From Capsicum annuum (Eukaryota > Streptophyta > Magnoliopsida > Solanales > Solanaceae): DNA of 64,000 nucleotides. Positions 50,041 to 62,775 of this stretch are shown here, piece after piece. Both the position numbers and the translations under genes were made by a program. The notes under the pieces were generated by a model. That model was given only the letters and a program-made list of their open reading frames with translations, had not been told where the DNA came from and searched no databases. The stretch spans positions 48,398,311 through 48,462,310 of the forward strand of contig NC_061119.1 of assembly GCF_002878395.1 (NCBI RefSeq), written 5' to 3'. Position 1 is the first letter of the stretch. Each line of letters begins with the position of its first letter.

Positions 50041-51270
50041 ATGCCTCCCTACAGAGCCAACGCCCATAGGAGTAACAAGCCACCTCAGCCAGTAGATTCC
50101 TTGAATAAAAATATGTCTTATACCGAATTTTAAGTTGCTTTCCAGACCTTAGCCCAGGCTGTGACGGCTACTGTGCAAACTAATAATTAGGCTGCTACTT
50201 CATATCAGTAAGGTGGTGATGCAACCGCAGCCAGAAATCATGAATTTATAAGGATGAATCCTTTTGAGTTCTTTGGGTCTAAGGTAGGTGAGGACCCGTA
50301 GTTATATCTTGAGGAAGTGCAAAAAATTTCCAGGTTAGGCATGTGTCTGAGGAGGAGAGCGTAGAACTGGACTCTTATAGGATAAAAGATACTGCTTATG
50401 ACTGGGTTGTATCATGAAGGAAGGGTAGAGGAGAGGATGCAACTCCTATGACTTAGCAGGTGTTCCAGGATATATTCCTGGATAAGTTCTTTCCGTTAGA
50501 GATGAGGAAAGCAAAAGTAGAGGAATTTATGAACTTGAGACAGGGTTCCATGACGGTAAAAGAGTACTACCTTAAGTTTAACCAGTTAGCTAAGTATGCT
50601 CCTAATCTGATAGCTGATAGCCGATCTAGTATGAGTAAGTTCGTGACTGGAGTGTCCGAGTTAGTGTTGAAAAAGTGTAGAACTACTATGCTCAATAGGG
50701 ATATGGATCTTTCCAGACTTATGATGCATGTTCAGCAGATTGAGTCAGATAAGACAAAGAAAAGGGAGAGAGTGAGTAAGAAAGCCAGAACGGGTAGTTA
50801 TAGTTTTTCTTAGCTAGGGTCTCAGGGTGGGAACCGTTCTCAGCATAGTCAGAAGTTTTTAGTCCCAGATCCATCCTCAGCTAGTGTACCTATACCAAAA
50901 TTCAGAGATGGTGGTCATGATAGAGCACCAGGCTCTAAATCCTAGAGTAGTGCTAGTGGTGTTCGTACCTACCCTCTTTGTGAAGAGTGTGGCAAGAATC
51001 ACCTAGGTGTTTGTAGAGGTGGTAGTGATATATGCTTTAGGTATAGTTAACTAGGCCATAGGATGCGAGAGTGTAGAGTGTGAGCATAGAGAGGTAAAGA
51101 TTTGTGTCAACAAGGCACCAATAGTGATTAGCGTCAAAATAGACTTTATACACTCTAGATCCGCTATGATCCGAAAAGTTTCCCTGATATAGATTCAGGT
51201 ATGTTATAAGTCTTTTATATTCATGATATGCATTATTAGATCCCTTGCTCTCATTTGAGTTTATGTTTTA
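50041..51270 (+). pseudogene. gag: Gypsy-3 gag and protease stub; the rest of pol absent
   Basis: Starts at ATG 50,041 (M-P-P-Y-R-A) with several Gln-to-stop changes and a frame change near 50,330-50,460. The capsid block is open at 50,460-50,813: FLDKFFPLEMRKAKVEEF, NLRQGSMTVKEYYLKF, then MHVQQIESDK. The knuckles are CEECGKNHLGVC (intact) and CFRYS-stop-LGHRMREC (second Cys is Tyr). It ends in a short protease remnant at about 51,125-51,265 (the counterpart of the LLDPGASLS block is damaged). No RT, RNase H or integrase sequence exists between here and the 3' LTR. Confidence 0.88.
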
Positions 51271-51988
51271 CCATGAGTCGGTTAGTAAATCCAGTAAGTC
51301 CGTTTAGCCGTCAAGCAGTCAGATTCGTATAGTTGTTTTCTCTTCTTCTCATCTAATCATGCTATCATAAATCTCAGACATATAACTATTCCAAGGCGAA
51401 CCTCTTTGTAGTTGCGAGTATAACTCAGTTCATTCATCATGCATTAGTTTCAAACTCCCGAGGTTCAGTTATAATCCAATTTGTAGATGCCCTGTGCATT
51501 ACCCCAGTATATCAGTAAAGTAAGTGCTGTAACAGGGACATAGTTTCCCAAAGGGGAGATACCCCATAACTCCCCAACACTTTCATGTCTTTAACCTATT
51601 CAGTTACATGTTCAGATTTTTTCTCATAAAATTAGTATCCTTGATCATTGCATAATCAGTCAAGCATTCAAAAGTCAGTTTAGTTAAGTATTTATGCATT
51701 AGAAATGCATGTTCAGTAGAAGAAACTTATCTTATCATTAATTTCAATCATGCATTTATAAGCCAGCTATTTATGCATTAGATATGCATTTCCATTTAAC
51801 TTATCAGTACCACAGTCGTGTATCCCATGCATCAGATATGCATGTTCAATATAAGAAATCAGAATATCAGTAGGTCCTGTAGTATAGATATGTTTCAGAT
51901 GTTATCATTCCTTAAGTAAGTTCAGTCTATCAGAAATCTCAGCTTAGTCAGTCACATTCGAGGACGAATGTCCCCAAGGGGGAGATAA
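51271..51988 (+). other. Gypsy-3 3' spacer and polypurine tract
   Basis: Non-coding remainder of the internal region, with repeated ATGCATTAGATATGCAT-like segments around 51,690-51,845. It ends with CATTCGAGGACGAATGTCCC and the polypurine tract AAGGGGGAGATAA (51,976-51,988) next to the 3' LTR. Confidence 0.8.
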
Positions 51989-54956
51989 TGTAACACCTCA
52001 TAAAATTTTCTAGTCGTTAGAGCTTCTAAAGCATGCAAAGAAAGGCTTAACACTTAGAAAATTTGACTAAGTGTTGGAAGCTTCATTATTTCATAAGCAT
52101 TCGAACATTGATAAATTATTTTGTGACCTTCCAGACCTTTGATTTTTTATTTTCAAGTTACGTTGCGATGGGGCAAGGTCATAGTACATTCCGAGTGAGT
52201 TTTGAAATTTTCAGAATCCATTTAGGGCACGTTTTGATTTCAAAACAGTAGCTAAAGGCTATAAGAAGGCGCAACCTTAGCTGTAGCCTTTTTGTAAAAG
52301 GCTCTAACCAAGGCTCCGCCCTGGATGTAGCCTTTGTGGGAAAGGCTATAGCAAGGCGCCGCCCTTCCTAGAGCCATTGTGCCCAGTTTTTAGCATTCTA
52401 CCTCTGTTCTTTCAAAGGTAATTTGGTCAATTTTCACCCCTTATATAAGTCTATTAACACGGGATTTGGCCTCATTTAACCCAAAAGTACTAGTTTTCTC
52501 TCAAAAATATTCAAGAACAAGAGCTAGGGTTCCTAAATCAAGACCCCAATCATCAAGATTCCTCCATTAACATTTTAAGAATCATATAGTAAAGTATGCA
52601 GATGTTGATTCTTGGGTTCCTCCCACCCAAGAAGGTCAAGAATCCCTTTCAAGATTTTAAAGTTTATGTTTTTATGAGATTTCATGATTTATGTGTATTG
52701 AAGTTCATGCTTATGTATTGTTGAGTTTTAATTCGTGATTTAGATACAAAGTTCTAAGTTTTGATCCTATTATGTGATAATTATATGATGTTCATGAAAA
52801 GCCCCTTCAAGTTGCATGTTGAATGGTGTATTTATGATAATTAGATGTAGAAATTGTTGGATAACCAAAGCATGCTCCCCCTATGTTTGATAAAATATTT
52901 ATGTGAAGGAATTAGATCCATTATAACATGTTGACAAGAAATCCCAATTAGGTATAAGCCCATGCATGACAAGTGTTTGTTGAAAAGCCTTAGTGAATGA
53001 ATTGTGATATGTTAGCATAAAATCCCCTAATTATGTGCTATTTAATGCATGATAAGTATTTGCTGCCAGACCTTGTTGAATGAAGTATGAGCCAATAACA
53101 TGTCTCCCTAGACTATTACATGTTTGTGATTCCCTAGTGCTTGAAGAGATGTTTTAATGATTGTAATGGCGAATGAAAGTCTATGGTCATGATTATTCAA
53201 ATATGGTTATGTTTTACTTTTATGTCATCGAGTACTGAGGTATTTATACTCAAAATTTAGCTTCTTGTCTAGAGTCGAGTCAGTCTCAAGGTTATCTTAG
53301 TCGTGCTATGATCATTAGAATTCAGTTAGTCACAGATCTTAGGAAAAATTCAAGATAATTTTAATATCATTAGCACTCCAGCTTCAGCTCAGTACTCAAC
53401 TCTGATCTTAGTAGTATTCAAGGATCCCGTTCAGATCTCATTAGAAATCAAGTATTCAAGTCAGAACTCAGTAGAATTCATTAGACCTTGAATTCTAGAA
53501 ATATTTCATCAGTCTTTGAAATTAAGTTAACTCAGCTCAGCTCTGTTAATCAGTACGATCAGTAATAAATTCAGCTCAGACTAATACAATTTAAGAAAAC
53601 AAATCAGTTTAGAGCCTTTTAGTTGGGACTAGGAGTTTGCACTGAGCAAACCTTAGGATGGGGGCTTACCCATTAGATAGGACTGAGATCCCTACGAACA
53701 ATCCTTAAGTTTTAGAACTATGTAGCCAGCGTAGGTATGAGATGCCACCCGCTAGATAGGACTGGCAAACTCAGGGGTCATCCTTCAGATAGGACTGATC
53801 CTAGGAGTCACCCATTAGATAGGACTGACTCCACAAAGTTGTCTTTACCCGTGGTACGGTATTTACACCTTTCCAATTGGGGTTATAGTTTGGACCCCAA
53901 CTTAACTAGAAGGGCATGTGGTTAGATGAATACTTCCCACAATCTCAGTTTCAGAATCAATCTCAGTGAAAGAACTTAGCTCAGTAGTACAAATTCAGGA
54001 CTGCTAGATACAGTCAACCCTTAACATATCAACAGATTCAGAGATCACCCGCTAGACAGGACTGATCTTAAAGTTAGTCAATCAATCTTATTATCAGCAT
54101 GTTTCAGAGATACCCATTAGAGGGGATTGATCTCAGACTACGTTAAAATTATTTCATTATCATTATGTTTAGAGATCACCAGCTAGGTAGGACTGATCTC
54201 ATATTTACTTAAGTACTCTCATGATTATTAGATGCAAAGCTCATCTATTAGATAAGACTTATCTTAGCCTCAGTACCCAGTTACCAATATCAAAAAATTT
54301 AGTTATTTAGTATTTCAGTATTAGTAGTAAGTTCAGACGTCAGTAAAGCAATATTTGAATCTCAGTATTCAGTGTCGCGATGATTTCAGTTATGGTTTGT
54401 GCATTCATGTATATGTCCTCATTCAGTACTCTCATGTTGTTCAGTTAAGTTATTTTTCATGCATAAGCCCTTGCATTTAGACTTAGCTTATCTTGTATAC
54501 TTAGTACATTCCCACGTACTGACGTATTTGTGCTATGGTGTTTTACTTTACACCATAGGTTCAGAAGCACGAGTTCCAGAGTACCCTTTGCGGCTAAGTT
54601 TCAGTCAGCAGCAGTAGACGTAGCAATGAGTCCTCTTCATTCAAGGATGATCCTTATCTTATTATTGCATTAGACTTAGTTTATTTTCAGTAGACGAAGT
54701 TAGTTGGGGGCGTGTCTCATCAACTCCATAGATCAGATAGTTAGAGGTCTTTCAGACAGATGTATTAGTATTCAGTTTTAGGTTTTGAGTATTTTAAACG
54801 TTTTGAACCTTATGGGAAGTTTCCGTCAGTTTTTTGAAGTTATTATATTATATTATACAGTGCTCAGGTATAGATATCATTAGAGGGTTAGCTTGTGGTC
54901 TTTCGAGATCATGAACACTATGTGGCATACCAGTTATAGAAAATCAGGGCATTACA
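51989..54956 (+). repeat. Gypsy-3 3' LTR, 2,968 bp
   Basis: Starts TGTAACACCTC and ends GGGCATTACA, followed by GGTTG and the resumed minisatellite. Same landmarks as the 5' LTR in the same order. With 2.97 kb LTRs around a 2.17 kb interior, the element is a deletion derivative. Confidence 0.93.
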
Positions 54957-56488
54957 GGTTGAGTGTAGGGACTTTAAAGAGGATTTTTTTGTTTTAAATG
55001 TGGTTTGGTATGTGACTTAGTTGGTTGAAAATGATTAAGTGTAGGGACTTTAGAGGAGATTTTTTTGTTTTCAATGTTGTTTGGTAGGTGACTTAGTTGC
55101 TTGACAATGGTTAAGTTTAGAAACTTTAAAGAGAATTTTTTTGTTTTGAATGTGATTTTGTAGGTGACTTAGTTGGTTGAAAATTGTTAAGTTTAGGGAC
55201 TTTAAAGGGGATTTTGTGTTTTGAATGTGGTTTTGTTATGATACTTAGTTGGTTGAAAATGATTAAGTGTAGGGACTTTAAAGAGGATTTTTTTTTTAAT
55301 GTGGTTTTGTTTTGATACTTAGTTGGTTAAAAATGGTTAAGTGTTGGGACTTTAAAGGGGATTTTTTTGTTTTGAATGTGGTTTGGTAAGTGACGTAGTT
55401 GCTTGAAAATGGTTAAGTGTAGGGACTTTAAAGGGAATTTTTTATTTTGAATATGGTTTGTTGGTGACTTAGTTGCTTGAAATTTTTTAACTTTAGGGAC
55501 TTTAAAGGGGATTTTTTTGTTTTGAATGTGGTTTTGTAGGTGACTTAGTTGGTTGAAAATGGTTAAGTCTAGGAACTTTGAAGGGGATTTTGGGTTTTGA
55601 ATGTGGTTTGGTTTTGATAGTTAGTTAGTTGAAAATGGTTAAGTGTAGGAAATTTAAAGATGATTTTTTTGTTTTGAATGTGGTTTGGTAAGTGACTTGG
55701 TTGAAAATGATTTAAGTGTAGGAACTTTAAAGGGGATTTTTTTTTAATGTGGTTTTGTAGGTGACTGCGTTGCTTCAAAATGGTTAAGTTTAGAGACTTT
55801 AAAGGAGAATTTTTTGTTTTGAATGTGGTTTGGTAGGTGACTTAGTTGGTTGAAAATGGTTAAGTTTAGGGTCTTTAAAGGGGATTATTACTATGGTTTT
55901 GTTTTGATACTTAGTTGGTTGAAAATGGTTAAGTGTTGGGACTTTAAAGAGGCTTTTTTTTTTTTTGTTTTGAATGAGGTTTCTTTTTGATACTTACTTG
56001 GTTGAAAATGGTTAAGTGTAGGGACTTTAAAGAGAATTTTTTTTTTTTTGAATGTGGTTTGGTAAGTGACTTATTTGCTTGATAATAGTTAAGTGTAGGG
56101 ACTTTAAAGGGAATTTTTTTTTTGAATGTGGTTTGTTAGGTGACTTAGTTGCTTGAAAAAGGTTTACTTTAGGGACTTTATAGGGGATTTTTTCGTTTAG
56201 AATATGGTTTGGTAGGTGACTTATTTGGTTGAAAATGGGTAAGTCTAGGGACTTTGAAGGTGATTTTGTATTTGGAATGTGTTTTTTTAATACTTAGTTG
56301 GTTGAAAATGGTTAAATGTGGGGACTTTAAAGGGGTTTTTTTGTTTTGAATGTGGTTTTGTTTTAAATGTGGTTTGTTAGGTGATTTAGTTACTTTAAAA
56401 TGGTTAACTTTAGGGACTTTAAAGGGGATTATTTTTGTTTTGAATGTGGTTTTTTAGGTGACTTAGTTGCTTGAAAATGGTTAAATTT
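54957..56488. repeat. 76-bp minisatellite of the CACTA, right block, about 20 copies
   Basis: Continuation of the array interrupted by Gypsy-3; the GACTTTAAAG landmark recurs about 20 times with a period near 76 bases (54,968, 55,046, 55,196, 55,272, 55,347, 55,424, 55,498 and so on). It ends at TGGTTAAATTTTTATGAC, just before the transposase gene. Confidence 0.95.
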
Positions 56489-56530
56489 TTATGACTTGAT
56501 CTAATTAGTTTAATATGATTGATTGCGTTG

Positions 56531-59500
56531 ATGGAACCTGATTATAGCTGAATATATCAATGAAATAATGATAATAGAATGGGTATTAGGGATGAATTTG
56601 TCGATGGTGTCAAAAGATTTGTTGAACATGGTAAGACACTTGGTATCTGGACACGTTATCAGGTTATTCGTTGTCTTTGTGTTAGATGTGATGGTATAAA
56701 TCTTGTATGGAAAGAACATGTAAAGGAACATCTTTATAGAAAGGGGTTTCATGTTGACTTTTTAAGATTGCATGGTATTCATGGAGATGTTGCACAAAAT
56801 AACTTTGTTGTTGGAGAAAGTAGTATGTCTACAAGGCATAATGAATATCAAGATACTAGGATGACAGCAATGGTGCACGATGCTTATGGGATACCACCTG
56901 GGGTTGACTTTAGGGAAAATGTTGAAGATGTTCCTAATAGAGAAACAGGCAATTTCTACCAAGAATTGTATGTGGCTAGTCATCCTTTGTTTGACGGGTG
57001 TTCACACTCTCATTTGACTGTTGCTATTAGATTATTAAGTATTAATCTGACTAGAATATTGCTGAAGGAGGAATGGACTTAATGATAGACCTTATTAAAG
57101 ATTTAGTTGACCCCGCCTTGGAGGTTCTTGATTCTTTCTATAAGGCAAAAAGATAGGTGTCAAAGTTAGGTCTCTCCTTGATTAGAATTGATCGTTGTGA
57201 AAATGTTTACATGTTATACTTTAAGGAAGATGCTAAGCTAGACTTCTGTAAGTTTTGTCAGCACTCTCGATATAAACGTGGTTCTACTGGAAATAAAATT
57301 GCTATTAAGGCGATGTATTATTTACCTTTTATACCAAGGTTGAAGAGGTTGTATGCTTTAAACAACTTAGCTCCTCATATGAGATGACACAGTGAAAATA
57401 GAAGGCCCACTGTTGTTATGTGCCATCCATCTGATGGAAAGGCTTGGAAGCATTTTGATGCAACTTATTCTGATTTTGCAGCTGAGCCACGAAATATTCG
57501 ATTGGGATTATGTGTGAATGGGTTCTCTCCTTTTTCAGTTGGTGGTGCGCCATATTCACGTTGGTCTGTATTTATCACTACTTATAATCTTCCTCCTAAA
57601 TTGTTGATGACTAGTCCCTATAAATTTCTGAACTGTGTTATTCCTGGCCCGCGTAATCCAAAAAGCAAAATAGATGTCTACTTGCAACCTTTGATTGATG
57701 AACTTCAAATTTTATGGCATGAGGGGGTTAAAACTTTGGGCATCTCTCTTAAACAGAATTTCAATCTGTGTGCATATCTAATGTGGATTGTTAATGATTT
57801 TCCTGCCTATAGAATGTTGTCTGGGTGGATGACAACTGTAGAACTGGATTGTCTATACTGCATGAAAAAATAAAATCTTTCACATTGAGACATGACAGAA
57901 AAAATTCATTGTTTGATTGTCATCGTTGTTTCTCGTCACCTAATCATAAATTTAGGAGACTCAAGAATGTATTCCGAAGGAATAGAGCGGAACATGGTGG
58001 TCCACCTCCAAGGCTTTCTGGTTATTACGATTGGGAAATAGTTCAAGATTTGCCTAAAGCCAGCGAGGAACGATTGTAAAGGCTTGATGTATATGGCATT
58101 TCACATAACTAGACTAAGAAGAATATATTTTGGGAGTTAGAATATTGGCCAGATAATTTACTTAGAAATAATGTTGATGTCATGCATACTGAGAAGAACT
58201 ATTTTGACAACTTGTTCAACATAATTATGGATGTCACTGGCAAAACAAAGGATAATCCTAAGGCCAGACTTGACTTACTTGAATATTACAATTGTAGAGA
58301 AATATACTTACACCAGGGTTCGAAAGGCAATGTTCTTAAGCCCAAGTCTAGGTTTACATTCAAGTTGGACAAAAAGCATCAAATATGTGAGTGGGTTCAA
58401 AGTTTGAAGATGTCCGATGGATATCCCTCAAATTTGGGAAAGAGGGTTGATATGACACAAAGAATCTTGCATGGAATGAAAGGCCATGATTGTCATGTTT
58501 TTATGGAACAATCACTTCCAATTACTTTTATTGGTTTACTTGAAAACATATGGAAACAAATAGCAGAGATCAGTTTGTTCTTCAAAGACTTATATGCCAC
58601 CACATTAAAATAAGAAAATCTGGCGCGAATGGAAAGTAATATTGCTGTTATCACCAACAAGCTAGAGAAGATTTTCCCTCCAGCGTTCTTCGATGTGATG
58701 GAACATCTTCCCATCCACCTTGTGCACGAAGCTCGGCTAGGCGGTCCAATTCAAACTAGGTGGATGTATCCATTCGAACGGTAAGCATTTGCATCATATT
58801 TAAATTCATACATATCTTTTTAAATATAGTAAATATCTAACCTTAAGATTGTACAGGGCATTTGGAAAATTGAAAGGGGTCCCAAAAATAAACATAGGGT
58901 TGAAGGCTCTATAGTTGAGGCATATCTTGCGAGAGAAACTTCTCAATTTTGTTCGTACTACTTTTGTGATAAAGTTTCTTGTTTAAGAAACCGACCGAAT
59001 CGTCATTAGGACGATGTGAATGAGCCTCATATTGAACCGATATCAATCTTCAATCAATCTGGTTGTAAGGTTAAAAAGACTACACCTCCCTGGCTCACTC
59101 CCACGGAGCACACATCAGTGACTTTATATGTCATGCTGAATTGCCAAGAAATTGAGCCCTTTCTGAAGTAAGGAGATTAAAATTTTAACATATCTTATTT
59201 GTTTACGCATTCCCTTAAAGAAACTAATTGTGTTTCCCATGTTGGATGTTTAGTTCATTTAATACTCAATTCCACAAAAATCAAGTATATGCATCCTTTG
59301 CAACATAGTTTAAAAATGAGGTTCGTAAGTGTATTAATATTTCTACAAAGTTTAAACAATTAAACATTCCTCAACTAAAATATATATATGTATAATATTT
59401 TTAGGTACACCATTCACCAAATGCAGCTGCATACGATCAGATCTTGAGAGATATTTCTTTGGGTCTAGTTGAAGCTAATGTAAAGTCCTAATACAAAGTA

Positions 59501-60017
59501 AATGGGTTTAAATTTTCTATCGAACAACACTCCAAAATAAGGAAAACAAACAATAGTGGTGTTTGGGGTAAGGGTGATGATGATGTTGATTACTTTGGCA
59601 TCATACACGAGATCTTAGAACTGGAGTATGCTGGTTTTCCAATAAAAAAAATTATCCTCTTTCGATGTAAGTGGTTTGATCAAAGCACAAGAGGCACAAG
59701 AGTACATAGGGAGCATAACATCATTGAAGTGAAGCACAATAGCTCGTATCCTATTTACGATCCATTTGTTCTAGCATAAAATACTAAACAAGTGTATTAT
59801 GCTCCTTATCCGTTACGTAATGACAAGTATGATTGGTGGGCTATAATCAAAACAAAGCCTATAGGCCGGGTGGAAGTTGAGAATATGTTGGAGACTGCGT
59901 ATCAAAATGAAATGCAGATTGATCACCAGCTAGTGGACGTTGAATTAGTGGACGGTTTGAATTTTCCGGAAAATATATTTAAAGAAGTTAATATTAAGGA
60001 AGAAGAGGCTGACTAGG
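56531..60017 (+). pseudogene. CACTA transposase gene (TNP2/TnpD type), multi-exon, decayed
   Basis: Catalyses excision and integration in active CACTA elements. ATG 56,531 opens a frame (MEPDYS) with two early TGA stops at 56,549 and 56,564. A transposase-associated N-terminal domain follows (DEFVDGVKRFVEHGK, HLYRKGFHVDF). The TNP2 core covers about 57,020-57,873: VSKLGLSLIRID, HPSDGKAWKHFD, RNIRLGLCVNGF, PGPRNPKSKIDVYLQPLIDE and NDFPAYRMLSGW. Next come DCHRCF, then a DUF4218-like region to about 59,000 and a DUF4216-like region near 59,580-59,860. Likely introns are 58,782-58,857 (GTAAGC...TGTACAG) and 59,323-59,404. Stops and at least two frameshifts (about 57,050 and 57,865) make it inactive. 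Lies between the minisatellite and the TnpA-like gene. Confidence 0.88.
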
Positions 60018-60362
60018 TAGATATGAGGGAACCTCCAAAGAGGGTGAATGGTTTAGTGAAGAGTCTTCAGAAAAGGAGTATTAGTTGTGTAGGTTGTATT
60101 TATTATGTATTGATGTCTTTATGCTTTGTAATATATATTTACCTTTATGTTACTTGTTTAAGATTGATATGTAATATACTGTTTAAGTTTTTTGTTTCTA
60201 CTTTTCCATGATTTATATAGTAATAAAAAAATTTAAGTCTATATCTCGTGTTGTTGGAGTGATTTGAAATGTGAATTACAAACTCGAAATTATTTACTTG
60301 GAATGTTTTCTTATACATTCATTTTGTAGGGACTAACTACTTGTTAACTTAACATAATTTAG

Positions 60363-62230
60363 TTGTCAGATAGAGGTGACAAAGGTAAAGGAAAAGTTGA
60401 TACTACGAAACTAAAAAAGAATAGACAACCTCCGCCTTGTAGACGACTGATAGGTATTCATATATCTGAGGGTCAGTTTGTTGGTGCGATAGCACGACCC
60501 TCATATTCTAGGTCGTTCGAGGATTCGATACCTACTTCTATACATGTGGGACTACTACATGGGTTTACACTGACTTATTCTGCTCTTATGACCATGCCAC
60601 CACCAGCATAGTACTATCAAATGGCTGCTGGCCCCTTCAGACATCTACCATCATCGATACCCTTCTGCAGTAGTTACACAGCTTTGCGCAGTGATTCAGC
60701 TAGATCGATTGGGTTGTCGGATCTTCAGCTTGGAGGCACTCCATTTGGGGCTTCAGATCTGCCCACGCTAGTGCATCCACCATCACTTACTAGGTAGCCA
60801 GGAGACAGAGATGATTCTGGGAAGATTTAACTTGTTCTAGTTGCGAGAGGGTAAGATTTCTAAATATAATAACATTACTCATTTTTTCATTACTATATTA
60901 TTATGCTTTATGAAATTACTATTTGATCTTGTGTTGTAGGTTTAGGCCGGATGCTGGAGTTGGACAAAAGGCGCAATTATGCATTACTCGGCACTTCAAC
61001 GGCTACTGAACCAGCTGACAAAATGTTCCAAAACTTGACAGGGATAGAATGTTTGAAGAATTTAAAAGAAGGATTTAACTTATCAACTACTTATTAACAC
61101 TTTGTTAGAACAAAAGATTGAATATTACATTTTTGTTGTGAAAATTTTACTAATGGGATAATGCAAATACATTTCTTATAAAGAAGAACTTTTTCATAAT
61201 ATGTAGAGCCAGATTTAACGATCTCTTGGATTATGCGCGAAAGAATTGGTAAAACCTAAGTGGATTCCTGAAGCCACATGGCAACTGTACCTTCTCCATT
61301 GGAGTAGCGCATAATACCAATTGTTGAGTGAAAAATGAAAGAAATCCCGAGCATCATCCAAGTGTGGTTCCCTACATATTGCGGGTGCCAGAAGTACTCT
61401 TGCTGTGAAGAAAAAAATGATATGTAACTTTTACAGTTTTAATTGTTTGTTTCTATTTACATTTTTTTATTATTTGAACATTGATAATTTTTTCATATGC
61501 AGGAAAAAGAAAAGGGTAGGGAAATACCAACTGATGAGCTATTTGAGTAGACTCATCTGAAAAAGAAAAAAAACCCGACTGATGAAGATGTCTAGGTTGA
61601 AGCTCATGCAAAATCTGTCCACATAACAAATTTTGAATTTAGGAATTTTTCTCAAAGTTGATATGATTCAATTATAACAACTTTAATATTTTTTTACTTT
61701 TAGTATTAACTTTACTTTGAATATAGGACGAATATACGCGTCTTGTTGGTGAGTATCGTAGTAGTTAGCCTTCTGAAAGTCAGGGTGACCTAATACCACA
61801 GCATATACAGGAGGATTTATGGACAAAAGCTGCGGGTCTTGAAAATAGAGGCCATTTCTACAGATATCACACAAAATTTTTTGGCGATAATATTAGGTAT
61901 TCGTCCGGCGTTGCATACTCTAGTTCTTCAGTTGATAGAGAAACCATTGAAAGACTACAAAATATTATTTCTCAACCCACTGAAGAGCTCGCTGAACAGA
62001 GAGAGAGGTTTGCTGAACAGAGAGAGAGGAAGAAGAAGATGAAGAAGGCAACAACATCACAAATCAAGATGTTGCAGTAGCAGTTCTTCTCTTTCATTCA
62101 GACTGCGGGGGTTATTCCTCCGTGTCCTGGTGATGCAGTTTGGGCTGCAAAAGGTCTAGGCCCCCTGGATGATTTCAACATGGATGATGATATGGAAGAC
62201 GAGGATGAATTCAATGATGATGACTTTTAG
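60363..62230 (+). pseudogene. TnpA-like second CACTA gene, multi-exon, decayed
   Basis: In En/Spm relatives this product binds the subterminal repeats. Readable parts: a basic start (DRGDKGKGKVDTTKLKK, 60,366), a Pro/Ser-rich segment to 60,849, an intron about 60,850-60,940 (GTAAGA...TTGTAG), then FRPDAGVGQKAQLCITRHF and LDRDRMFEEFKRRI. The typical EKGREIPTDELFE-stop-THLKKKK block is at 61,510. The final exon from about 61,729 runs VGEYRSS, then a Glu/Arg/Gln-rich likely coiled coil (EELAEQRERFAEQRERKK) and a very acidic tail ending DDDF-stop at 62,230. Family plant En/Spm transposase (PF03004-like) is assigned from these motifs, not from a search. Several in-frame stops. Confidence 0.8.
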
Positions 62231-62469
62231 TTTTTTTATTTTTGTATGTGTTCTACTTTGAATTTTGACATTTTGTTGTTTGAAACTATTGTTGTAGTTT
62301 TTTCATACTAACTTTTATTGGATATTTTGTATGTGTTGTACACTTTTGAAAGTATTTACATTTGGTTTTTGGTTGTTGTTGCTGCTATATTTGATTTGGT
62401 TACTGCTGTATTGGATTGTTGTTGTTGCATGTTGTATTTGGGTTTTGATTTTTATTTTTTAAAATTTTC

Positions 62470-62775
62470 CAGAAAAACCGACCACAAGTGGTCAGTTTTT
62501 GATTTTTTTCAGAAAATCGACTACAAGTAGTTGGTTTTTATTAAATTAATTAATTTATTTATTAAAAAATCGATCACTTAGTTAATTAATTTAATAAAAA
62601 ACCGACCACTTGTGGTCGGTTTTTTTTTGCCTAAAATTATTTTTTCCAATTTTAATAAAATAATAATGAATTTAAAAAAAAAAAATATATTTTTTGAAAA
62701 ACTACCACTACTTTACTGACCACACATTTTGGTCGGTTTTATGGTCAAAAATTGGGGAAAATGTGGTCGGTTTCT
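62470..62775. repeat. Right subterminal palindromes of the CACTA
   Basis: Copies of the same palindrome as at the left end: ACCGACCACAAGTGGTCAGT at about 62,476, a decayed copy at 62,517, ACCGACCACTTGTGGTCGGT at about 62,601, and half sites near 62,718 and 62,763. They lie next to the right terminal repeat. Confidence 0.85.

Noticed and set aside
57418..57873. Transposase core frame as an intact host gene
   Set aside because: It is one open segment of a larger TNP2 transposase gene with upstream and downstream stops and frameshifts, inside bounded CACTA termini.
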